From IMG/VR virus record IMGVR_UViG_3300025652_000057, positions 1-64,000 of that record: a stretch of DNA of 64,000 nt; one strand, given 5' to 3'. The stretch's first letter is position 1. Each line of letters starts with the position of its first letter. The stretch is from a virus. Below are positions 35,701-43,775 of the stretch, piece after piece. Under the pieces are notes generated by a model. It was not told where the DNA came from. It ran no database searches and saw only the letters and a list, made by a program, of their open reading frames with translations. The position numbers were made by a program, and so were the translations under genes.

Positions 35701-36384
35701 AAGAAGCAGTTTATATTCAACCTGTTCCCCACTCTGATCGACAACGTATGCTATATCATCATTGATTAGAAATCTTTCTGCGAAATCTGGATCACTACTT
35801 TTAAAAATAGTGTATAGGTATTTCCCTAATCCTATGAAATTCATGTAAGCCCTAAACCCGTCAGTGGGACTAGTCCTTCTAGACTCTACTGTACCTCTAG
35901 GAAAGTTATACTGACTAGGAAAGGTTTTCAGATACAATGCTTGCTCTGTAGATCCCTCATTGAATGTTGGATTAGACCTACGTCCATATATTGGATGCTT
36001 TTTACGATACCACTGGCTAGGTGACTGTTGGTTGGCAAACGTGTACTGATTCCACTGCTCTTCGTCTAAGCCATATGTGGCGACATCTGAGAATAGCGAT
36101 TGCTGCTCTTCTGATCTTGGAACGCCGAGAATAGAAGAGCTTACGTCTGACGTATCGGGGAACTGTTCTTCAATAGGTATAGTTCGAATTTCATCATTAT
36201 TCACATATACAGATAGTGCGTTTTCGCTACTCGTGAACTTAAGTAGCGATACTTCCTCTTCTGTTACGAGAGGATTACCTGCGGCATCGAAGAGTTTAGT
36301 CCCCTCGATGTCTACCAGTTGCGTAAACTGCTTCGTGACTGGAGCTGGTACTTTGTCCAGTCCAATCTTTATCTGCTTTGCCAT
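32779..36384 (-). CDS. Very large virion structural protein, paralogue A
   Basis: A 1201-residue protein paralogous to the next gene. Shared landmarks are SILGVPRSEEQQSLFSDVATYGLDEEQW near residue 85, RAFRYQPGRASGFTFGAR, VTMYKIEFSWYGAIGARFYA, IPVGNGDARWVKLH and YGSSYYIDGGDEGTIRL. Further on is a segment STAFTTDLVIGDNISIAGVE typical of repeated beta domains in phage tail proteins. No enzyme motif. Such proteins are frequent in marine T4-like phages as structural proteins; a fibre or whisker role is inference. It starts three bases behind paralogue B. Confidence 0.85.
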   Translation of the reverse strand: MAKQIKIGLDKVPAPVTKQFTQLVDIEGTKLFDAAGNPLVTEEEVSLLKFTSSENALSVYVNNDEIRTIPIEEQFPDTSDVSSSILGVPRSEEQQSLFSDVATYGLDEEQWNQYTFANQQSPSQWYRKKHPIYGRRSNPTFNEGSTEQALYLKTFPSQYNFPRGTVESRRTSPTDGFRAYMNFIGLGKYLYTIFKSSDPDFAERFLINDDIAYVVDQSGEQVEYKLLLNGSKAVFDKNGNWHDVEYGGDDIQIAFDAIENWTFLFEQIKDGIAKFPPLLGSAETDYTRSSGYSKLVSFARSTDCVPGGSSLNNQVAVLESKRAFRYQPGRASGFTFGARLASSPNSIDTTLEWGCSNDTDEYMFQLKGSQFNIVRRSTIRMPDELLLRQGLSIEDQSDTAIYVDGIGNSEALWETTILRSKWNGDALLGIGESGYILSFEDVTMYKIEFSWYGAIGARFYAYIPVGNGDARWVKLHTFIIENGLGQPVLANPDFKFKYILSSGDNANIRAPVYLYKYGSSYYIDGGDEGTIRLSTTTANSKAFTSRTPILGVLPKNHILNSKGAAVRNYKKAYPVNISINSDKLCRIDVEEIVGSPQGVHFNFSPSIHMNGRHPKSRSLDFGYTSDSLIDILQPTDATVQGTINVEASSKNVIGVSTAFTTDLVIGDNISIAGVEYQVALIDDDNTLTLATEYIAATATGLTVTVVKRLNSDDQYGHIIADGVYGVYVNPSYQANGRSTNTLRRNSSYNLTEQSVRRSLNVNGSILDPSNSATFSGVLTNYNTIVASETPINANKFKIHFLNPQGRDGSYLSKHWAEFTVSVTPYKPIAPGGDADENKLQFDNSFIEGAPDYKDYDINAHPFVEYCHVSTNYSQISRAEFEEWDPTYGDQMEIDPRLTNPAGADSGDISTVVGSVSLIDYQVIGVEQGTGEFSAFVKITFASGVSGPTNNTIKFDANGAGLSEVGIGFVGTGEFFATTITQPTDSNAYVYVTDNNSGALETAIDALISNGQAFIQTKILELSHDWQAISYDKNGQERFTDNKFIKSQVIPFNAQPLYPVFALQDFAKINGIVIEEIGEDGLIRTHTPSLITEADTYNTNISIVNSGGSNKTETPCAFNSDEQLASCRYDSTALNPLRSGSNLYSFYVDANKPTLMDLTSIFNVDRKGVSRGLLNNKAIYFTATSLDGSQGNVEATLTVREQ

Positions 36385-36387
36385 AAA

Positions 36388-39300
36388 TTACTGCTCTTCC
36401 CATGTTACACCCAAGCTTATGTTATCGTCGGTCGTTGTACTGTCTGTATCTGAATCGACAGCGAAGTAAAGGCTGTCTGCTACATTTGTTAACGGAAACG
36501 ATAAATACTCTTTATTGTAGTCGAAATATGCACTTAAATCGAACTGTTCAGTTCCTTGCTGTAAGTATATAGTCGCTACGTTTGAGCCTGTGTTTGGAAT
36601 AGGAACTGTAGTGTCAGTTGCAATTTTCAATGAGCTAAGTCCTTCGATCTCGCTGGTACTCTTTGTCACATCTGTAACAGAAGCCACCTGGTCACCATCT
36701 GCTGTAAATCTCAAGTCTTTCAAGAAAAAATCATTAACGCCATTTTTCAGTACAACAGTGCCCTCGAATGACTGGAGCATCTCAAAGTAATATAGATCGG
36801 CTTCTTTATACAGTCTACCAAATACTGTAACATCATCAGCCTCTATTCTTCCTCTGAACCATCCATAAACGCTTGTTCCGTTTACCATATATGTTGAACT
36901 TTGAGTCATGGCAATAGGAGCATTTGTGTTATCGATTGTGTACTCAGCAGTCGGTCTAATCGTTCCAGTGGTTGCAACAAGAGTCTGGAAGATAGGAGTC
37001 TTCTTGAATCTTAATCTTACAGTGTTGTTACCAGTGTTAGCAGTTGAGAGTTTAGTAGGATATACTTGAACTCTGTTTCTTACTGCGTTACCTTCTCTTG
37101 TGCTAAGAATAACTTTCTTTGTTTCTAATCCGTATATAGTCTCAGCTCTGTCTGGTAATAGTGTGGCGGATGTGGTTGCGCCAGACAGCGGGCCAGATAG
37201 ATATACTTTAGTTGCATCTGTCCACACCACTTTAACATTTTGATCTAGTCTGCTGGCAGTCTTGACTGTAGCTCCAATATAGAACTCTGGAGAAATTATA
37301 GCACCAGCATCATCAAGAGCGTTGACTACAATTGACGGCATCGTAGATCCTGTGATAGTAGTATCTTCCGCAGTGTATAGGTAGGCAGTACCGGCTTTGG
37401 TGCTAGTCTGAATAAACTGCTTACCAACAGTAGGAACTTGAGCATCGTTATTGTAGCTGTATAATCTTACAGTACCTCTATCACCACCATCGATATAATA
37501 CGATGCACCATACTTAACGATGTTGTGTGAGATATTGCCATATCCCTGTGGTATTTGATTCTCAGTTACGTCACCAAGATCGCCTAGAGAGTATTGATCT
37601 CCACCACCATATGTTGTGTAGGTGATAGGCAGTGTTGCGTTACCTAGAGACGCAATCTTTAACTGATTAGAAGCTCTCAAGTGATGGACTCGCACCCATC
37701 TAGCTTCACCGTTACCAACAGGAACATATGCTAAGAATAATGCACCTACCGCACCGTACCACGAGAATTCAATCTTAAGCATAGTTACTTTAGTGAAGTC
37801 GAATGCGTATAAACTATCTTGCTTCTCTGCTACATTGTCGGTGATTACATAGTTCTCACCCGGTCTAGCGATACCTGAAGATCCTGTTGCTACATCGCTG
37901 TACACTCTATTTCTTGAGCCTGGAGCAGCGGAAGTCTTAGCATCATCTGTAGACTTAATGCCATCTAAAGCATCGTGAGTGAATCGTGATCTTGGAATTC
38001 TATACTCGTAAACGCCATAGTATTCAGGCTTAACATTGTTCTTGATCCAATTTACATATTCTGGATAGAAGTTCACGTTATCCACCTGTGAGCGAATTGT
38101 GTTCACATTAGCTAGGCTAACTGCGGGATCAATTGCGGTGTTGACAAAGCCAACATAATCGTTAATACCGTAGAATGTGGTCGATAGTAGATCATCTGTT
38201 TTTGAATACATATATGGGAAAGATGCGCCCTTAGGTATTAGACCTGTATCAAAGTCTGATGCCTTAGTGTTGAATACTCTAGCATCAGTTCCGTCCACCG
38301 CTGCCGCCGCATTATTGATCGTTGCAGGAGTAGTATCAATCTTAGATGCAAAGCTTTGGATATTTGAAGACGTGATGTCATAGTCTTTAGGGAATATGAA
38401 AGGTACAACAGTCTCTATGTAAATTTTCGTGAGACTATCACTCTCGGCTTGAGTAAATGTCACTGCTGTGCCATCTTCTTTTGATGCTGTAAATTCATTT
38501 CCTTTTGGTCCATATACTCTAGTGACCTTTAGGATTTCTCCTTTATTTATGCCGTCTTTTACAGACGCTGTATCTGTCCAACTGATTTTGATATGTTGTC
38601 CAAATGTTACAACTCCGCTAGTAAGTTTGAATCTGCAAGCATCAGTGCCATCATTAGTGCCAGCAGTAACTTTAGCTACAATCTTCTTAGAGTCTTTAAG
38701 CATGGACGGATCGTAAACACCAGCATGAACATGAACTAGACCGTCACGAAGAGTTATTAAGTTACCTGCAAATCCTCTGTTGCCGACCTCCATACCTTTG
38801 ACCTCTTCCGTGTCAAAGTTATCAACAATCAATTCTGCGAGAGTCTCTATTTTATCGTGTTCTGTTGATCCATCTGCATATCCAAACGCCTTTAGGTCGT
38901 TCAGTATTCTAGTCTTTAAATGTGCGTGACGCTCTGGCTCGCTTATGTTTCCGTCATTGTTTCCTGCGCCACCCTGCTGAGAGTATACAGATAATCCTGT
39001 TCCTCTGAGGAACATAGATGCGTTGTATATTGTCTCTGCGTCTCCACCACCAATAAGATCATTCTTGTAACCATCAATGATGTAGCCAACGTCACGTTGA
39101 CATTTATATTTGATATCTTCTGTCGTTATGATACTGCCATCGCCGTTTGCTTGACTAAGACCGCCAGCAGGAAGATAGTAATTTACCTTAGTGTTGGTAT
39201 CGTATGTCGCAGTACCGGCTAATGTCTTAATTGTTACCCAGTATGCCCAGAAGTTCTTCTTAACGTCGAAGAATGTGTCTAGCTTACTCTTAGTTCCGTA

Positions 39301-40722
39301 ATCGGCAGCACTTATGGCGCTAGGTGCAGTAATGCCATTATCATAGAAATCGTCATTAGCGAAAGCAACTTCTGTTACTGTTGTTAGTAGGCCATTGGTA
39401 TCATCCCCTAAGAATTCTCTACCGTCATCACTAAGACCAAGAGATGTTCCAGTCGGAACACCGATAGTGCCCACACTGGTGTCGCTGCCATCCGCAAGGT
39501 ATAATTTACCCTCTTTAAATATCTGTCGAAGTGCTAAGTGTACAGGCTTCTCAAATCTAGTGATTTTAGGAAATAGCCCTACTTTTATATCATACCAGTC
39601 GGACGCACCGTCTGATAGCGCAAAGTTAGATGTGTTAATTATAGTGTGTGCCTTACCATCATGCTTCATATCGAGTAGGAAGTTGTCAATCCAGTAATCT
39701 AAGTCACGTTTACACTTGTCTCTAACTTGTATAGGTGTGATGTCTGGGGCGCCACCGTTTTCTGCGTTGATGCCTGCGGCAAGATCGAGATAATATCTAT
39801 GTTCCGCTTCAGTAGCAAAGCCTGCGGCGACAAATGTGGTTGAAGCGTCATCATCGACAGTAATTGTGGCACCGGCTGCACCTGTAGTATCGTAGTCAGT
39901 CCCTGGCGCAGGATATTGATTGTATGCGGCTAATAGTGCGTTGTCGATAATCTCAAAACGATTGTCTGCTATAATCTGTCTATCTGATACTAGTTTCCCC
40001 TCGCTAACTTCAGTCTCGCCTGCGCCTTGGCCAACGATTCTATAGTCGTCTACCTGAGTAGTTGAGACTTCTCCTGTTGCTGTATTACCTCTTAGTAGAG
40101 TACCGGTGCCTGCACCAGTGCTACCAATGCCGTAAGGGCTTACAGGAGAATATGCAATAGACTGAGTTCTACGAACAACAGAGAAGTTATCTTCTTTACC
40201 GCTGTTTCTAGTTTCCCAGTAGTAGCCATCGTACTTATCGTAGATGCCATATTTGCGGATTGTTGGATTTTGAGAAAAGTCAGTTGATCCTACAGAGCTT
40301 CTTATACCAAATGTAGCGGCTGATACACGACCAGGCTGATATCTAAAGAAACGCTTAGATGTTAATACTGAAACTTTGTTTCTGGGTGCTTCAACAAGAG
40401 CGCCAGCTTCTGTTGGTAAATGTTTAACTCCATAGCCCGATACATGGTATGCGGGTGACATAGACCACTCTGATGGGTTAACATCATATGTGTTAACATC
40501 TGCGAAGATGCCCAATGCAACTTCTGCTCTAGGAATACCTAAGAGAGATAGTGCCACTTCAGATTGTACTTTATTCTGTTCTACTACAGGAATAGCAGTC
40601 TGATCGGATGACATTACTACAGGAATAGACTTTTCAGCAGTCTGTGGACCTGGCGACACTGGAGTGGTTCTGCCTACATTTACTACACTAGAGTTGTTGT
40701 TTACATTCGTTATACTTGACAT
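36388..40722 (-). CDS. Very large virion structural protein, paralogue B
   Basis: A 1444-residue protein sharing with paralogue A the segments SLLGIPRAEVALGIFADVNTY, RFFRYQPGRVSAATFGIR, VTMLKIEFSWYGAVGALFLA, VPVGNGEARWVRVH and YGASYYIDGGDRGTVRLY. The extra length comes from a middle part with two copies of a C-x-R-D repeat (CKRDLDYWIDNFLLDM and CQRDVGYIIDGYKNDL) followed by helical sequence. The N-terminus includes PVSPGPQTAEKSIPVVMSSD, a motif common in such proteins. AGGAAAAAG is the ribosome site. The tandem arrangement with A suggests duplication followed by domain gain or loss. Confidence 0.85.
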   Translation of the reverse strand: MSSITNVNNNSSVVNVGRTTPVSPGPQTAEKSIPVVMSSDQTAIPVVEQNKVQSEVALSLLGIPRAEVALGIFADVNTYDVNPSEWSMSPAYHVSGYGVKHLPTEAGALVEAPRNKVSVLTSKRFFRYQPGRVSAATFGIRSSVGSTDFSQNPTIRKYGIYDKYDGYYWETRNSGKEDNFSVVRRTQSIAYSPVSPYGIGSTGAGTGTLLRGNTATGEVSTTQVDDYRIVGQGAGETEVSEGKLVSDRQIIADNRFEIIDNALLAAYNQYPAPGTDYDTTGAAGATITVDDDASTTFVAAGFATEAEHRYYLDLAAGINAENGGAPDITPIQVRDKCKRDLDYWIDNFLLDMKHDGKAHTIINTSNFALSDGASDWYDIKVGLFPKITRFEKPVHLALRQIFKEGKLYLADGSDTSVGTIGVPTGTSLGLSDDGREFLGDDTNGLLTTVTEVAFANDDFYDNGITAPSAISAADYGTKSKLDTFFDVKKNFWAYWVTIKTLAGTATYDTNTKVNYYLPAGGLSQANGDGSIITTEDIKYKCQRDVGYIIDGYKNDLIGGGDAETIYNASMFLRGTGLSVYSQQGGAGNNDGNISEPERHAHLKTRILNDLKAFGYADGSTEHDKIETLAELIVDNFDTEEVKGMEVGNRGFAGNLITLRDGLVHVHAGVYDPSMLKDSKKIVAKVTAGTNDGTDACRFKLTSGVVTFGQHIKISWTDTASVKDGINKGEILKVTRVYGPKGNEFTASKEDGTAVTFTQAESDSLTKIYIETVVPFIFPKDYDITSSNIQSFASKIDTTPATINNAAAAVDGTDARVFNTKASDFDTGLIPKGASFPYMYSKTDDLLSTTFYGINDYVGFVNTAIDPAVSLANVNTIRSQVDNVNFYPEYVNWIKNNVKPEYYGVYEYRIPRSRFTHDALDGIKSTDDAKTSAAPGSRNRVYSDVATGSSGIARPGENYVITDNVAEKQDSLYAFDFTKVTMLKIEFSWYGAVGALFLAYVPVGNGEARWVRVHHLRASNQLKIASLGNATLPITYTTYGGGDQYSLGDLGDVTENQIPQGYGNISHNIVKYGASYYIDGGDRGTVRLYSYNNDAQVPTVGKQFIQTSTKAGTAYLYTAEDTTITGSTMPSIVVNALDDAGAIISPEFYIGATVKTASRLDQNVKVVWTDATKVYLSGPLSGATTSATLLPDRAETIYGLETKKVILSTREGNAVRNRVQVYPTKLSTANTGNNTVRLRFKKTPIFQTLVATTGTIRPTAEYTIDNTNAPIAMTQSSTYMVNGTSVYGWFRGRIEADDVTVFGRLYKEADLYYFEMLQSFEGTVVLKNGVNDFFLKDLRFTADGDQVASVTDVTKSTSEIEGLSSLKIATDTTVPIPNTGSNVATIYLQQGTEQFDLSAYFDYNKEYLSFPLTNVADSLYFAVDSDTDSTTTDDNISLGVTWEEQ

Positions 40723-40731
40723 TTCTTTTTC

Positions 40732-43719
40732 CTATTTAATGAGCCCTTGAGCCATTACGAAGTCGTCTATTATATTTATAGTGCCGTATGATGCTGGTGT
40801 GCCTGAAGCATTGCCTGGAGTAACACCAGCACCAGCATCACCTGAACCGCCTTTCCAATACTTGATTTCTAGTATCTTATTATCGCCACTGTCGGCTATG
40901 TTAGCTATTTGTCCATAATTAATGGCACTACCTAAAGCGAAAGTGCCGTGTCCATCAATTCTAATAACGTGACCAATAGCTAGAGGCACATTTAAAGAAG
41001 ACGGTGTTACAGTTACAGTATATGTAGGGTTTGTTGTATCTGTTGCATCCCAAGTGCCCGATGCGATTATTGAACCCGCATTAGCGTAACCTCTATAATT
41101 CGCTGTCCACGCTACGCCGACATGAGCAGAGCCAGCAGGATGATTCCCTGCTGTTATTTGCCCAGCGTACAGTGTCGCAAGCTGACCCTTAGAGTATATT
41201 CCACTAGTCAGATTTGTCCAGCTCGCAGTACTGCCTTCAGTGTCGTTTATCTCAAACTTAAATTGACCTAATGCTCTATTCATGCCTGAATCAATATCTT
41301 TAATGTAAATAGGCTTATTAGCACTATATCCAACAAACTCGTCGGGAGTTGCTGTGCCTGTGGTACCTGTCACAGCAACATTGTTCTTAACAAATGATGT
41401 GCCTACGTTGGCGTTAGGTGCACCAATTGCTGTCCAGTTTGTATCGCCTGGAGCGATTATTCTATATCGTTTACCTTGTATGAATCCATCATTAGCGATT
41501 GTCGACCAGTTAACTCCGTCAATGCCCTTTGCGCCTGCGCCAACTAGATTGCCGTATACTTCTTCATCTCCGTTAGAGAGCTTCCTTATTAATTTTACTC
41601 TATACTCAATCGTTGCCGGCTGAGCTTCTATGCTAGTTTGAGCCAGATTGAAAGCTGCGCCGTTTTCTTGATATACGTGCGCAGAGCTACCATATGGCGC
41701 AGTCGATTCGGCTATGCCTAGATTTATATTGATTGAATCGTACTCACTATTCAAGATGTCTGGACTAGATAGATACTCGTTAGCCGCACCGATCAATACG
41801 TTAGGAGAAGATACTAAGAATGATGATCCGTAAGTGAATATGCCAGCGCCACATGCCTTAACCACGTTATTTGCTATAACGCCTTGAGCTGTTACAGAAG
41901 CATCAACAGAGTCTGTGAAATTTTGAAATCTATTACCAGTAATGAGTGTGCTTGTTCCATTATCTACAATTAGAGGAGAGAATGACCATCTGTCTGTCAC
42001 GCCGCTATTTACAACTTCACTTGTAGTTAGTTTAAACTCAACAGGAGACGATGCGTAAACGCCACCGCCAATTATATTTTTAACTCTACACATATCCAAA
42101 AGAATCGACGATGGATTTAATCCAAAATCTAGTGCATAGTTTATAGTAACGTCTTCATCATCGTTATGTAAGAATTGACTTTTTATATTGCCGTCCATAT
42201 CTATGCCTACAAGAGATATTGCCGTTGCATTAGATGTTACTGTAGACCTAATGATCGAATTATCTGGCTCGTTAACAGCGTAAGACGCCCATGGCAGCTT
42301 CTTAATCTGTGTGATGTTAGCTGTTCCTATAAGACCAAAGTTACTGGGTACTGCGATATGAGATACGTTATACGTCTTAGCGTTCAACTCTACACTCTTT
42401 CTACCCTGTGTCGCCTTCGTCACAATAGCTTCATTTATCTTGTTTGTGTCGTTGTGTGCTACTTGAGCACCGCCAGAAGTGTCCACATAAACGTATGCTG
42501 TGTCGAAGTTTAAGTCGAAAGATGTAGCCTGACTGCTTATGCTAGATATAGTCACATCAGTCCAACCTCTAAGTGCGCCAGTGTGTACAGTTACAGGAAA
42601 GTGTGTGGTGCTAATGTACGTATTGTCGGTAGAGTTTTTTCCAGACCAACTAGTGTAGTCGAATGTGTGATAGTCTTTCCAAGCGACTAATAAATCTTTA
42701 GATCCCAATACGGCCAGTAGCTTAAACCCACCTGCACCTGCAACCTGTCTATACACCAAAATACCTTGGCTTCCTGATTGCCCTGTGAGTGCAAGACTGA
42801 TAAAATTATTAGTATTGAATTCGCCCAACACATCATTGCCTTCATTATATACTGTTACAGATGATGTGGCTGATGGTGGGCCTACTTCGCCTGTCTGAAG
42901 ATTAAAGAGTGCTACTCTATATTCAAAAAGTTTAGAATTTGTACCTGCGGCAGCCGTGAATCCGCCCCCATTCGAAACTGTCAGCGTTAATCCGGGCGAG
43001 GTTGTTATGTTATTGGCAGTGTTTGCCGATGCGCCATATATTCTTATCAGTTGGCCAGCTGAGAAGTTAGCTTCTACATTTTTATCTGATATTCTCAGAA
43101 CATTCGATTGATTGTCAGCAATGTTTTGAAATGTTCCTAGAACATCTTGCAAGCTATCTCGAACTTCACCGCCATCAAATGTGCTACTGTATGTGTTGAA
43201 CAGGTTACCAAAATTCAGGGCTTGTCTATCGTCAACTCGCTGATCTTGGTAGAATAGATTAACAGCGCCTTCATTCACATAATCGGATGTCATTACCTGT
43301 GTTGTCGATCCAGTGCCAGATACCACCATTTTTGGTGGGTTGGCAGTACTATCATGTGATACGAGATTGCCGTCGTTAGTGAATCCTTCTACAGTGCCGA
43401 ATGTAGAAGTATTTGTAGGTATCGTAGGCTTATTAGTCAGGTTCGAATAGTTTAAAAAGTATTCTCCTGGCTGATATGCGTCAGTGATCCACAATCGTTG
43501 AGCACCAAGATTATTACCGAGGGTGGGATTTATGAGATTAATCTTATCAACTATAGTGGCAGCTTTTGACGCTACGTTAACATCGGATAGAATAAAGTTA
43601 GTAACATTAGAAGCGACTATGTGCTTAGATGTGGTGGCGTCACTGTCCGTGACGGCGAACAAATCCGCATCCGCCAGGGCATCTAATTCCGGTAAATCTG
43701 TAAACTTCTTATTCGACAT
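40732..43719 (-). CDS. Beta-helix tail fibre / tailspike-like protein
   Basis: A 995-residue protein. The N-terminus (KKFTDLPELDALADADLFAV) is the short motif found at the base of many phage fibres. Residues about 420-640 read like a right-handed parallel beta-helix of the pectin-lyase fold: TNKINEAIVTKATQG, then SVELNAKTYNVSHIAVPSN, then FGLIGTANITQI and repeated strand-turn units (ISLVGIDMDGN, VITGNRFQNF, VIANNVVKACGAGIF). One dispersed module lies near residue 750 (YRIIAPGDTNWTAIGAPNA). A polysaccharide-binding or depolymerising role is possible; no catalytic residues can be assigned. A late promoter lies 31 bases upstream. Confidence 0.85.
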   Translation of the reverse strand: MSNKKFTDLPELDALADADLFAVTDSDATTSKHIVASNVTNFILSDVNVASKAATIVDKINLINPTLGNNLGAQRLWITDAYQPGEYFLNYSNLTNKPTIPTNTSTFGTVEGFTNDGNLVSHDSTANPPKMVVSGTGSTTQVMTSDYVNEGAVNLFYQDQRVDDRQALNFGNLFNTYSSTFDGGEVRDSLQDVLGTFQNIADNQSNVLRISDKNVEANFSAGQLIRIYGASANTANNITTSPGLTLTVSNGGGFTAAAGTNSKLFEYRVALFNLQTGEVGPPSATSSVTVYNEGNDVLGEFNTNNFISLALTGQSGSQGILVYRQVAGAGGFKLLAVLGSKDLLVAWKDYHTFDYTSWSGKNSTDNTYISTTHFPVTVHTGALRGWTDVTISSISSQATSFDLNFDTAYVYVDTSGGAQVAHNDTNKINEAIVTKATQGRKSVELNAKTYNVSHIAVPSNFGLIGTANITQIKKLPWASYAVNEPDNSIIRSTVTSNATAISLVGIDMDGNIKSQFLHNDDEDVTINYALDFGLNPSSILLDMCRVKNIIGGGVYASSPVEFKLTTSEVVNSGVTDRWSFSPLIVDNGTSTLITGNRFQNFTDSVDASVTAQGVIANNVVKACGAGIFTYGSSFLVSSPNVLIGAANEYLSSPDILNSEYDSININLGIAESTAPYGSSAHVYQENGAAFNLAQTSIEAQPATIEYRVKLIRKLSNGDEEVYGNLVGAGAKGIDGVNWSTIANDGFIQGKRYRIIAPGDTNWTAIGAPNANVGTSFVKNNVAVTGTTGTATPDEFVGYSANKPIYIKDIDSGMNRALGQFKFEINDTEGSTASWTNLTSGIYSKGQLATLYAGQITAGNHPAGSAHVGVAWTANYRGYANAGSIIASGTWDATDTTNPTYTVTVTPSSLNVPLAIGHVIRIDGHGTFALGSAINYGQIANIADSGDNKILEIKYWKGGSGDAGAGVTPGNASGTPASYGTINIIDDFVMAQGLIK

Positions 43720-43749
43720 TCCTATTTCCTTAGATTGGTAATTACTTTA

Positions 43750-43757
43750 TATTTATA
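43750..43757 (-). promoter_or_regulatory. T4-type late promoter for the fibre operon
   Basis: Exact TATAAATA on the minus strand, 31 bases ahead of the ATG at 43719; it heads the run of fibre genes from 43719 down to 27874. Confidence 0.83.
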
Positions 43758-43775
43758 ATGTTCGTGTGTAGATCA

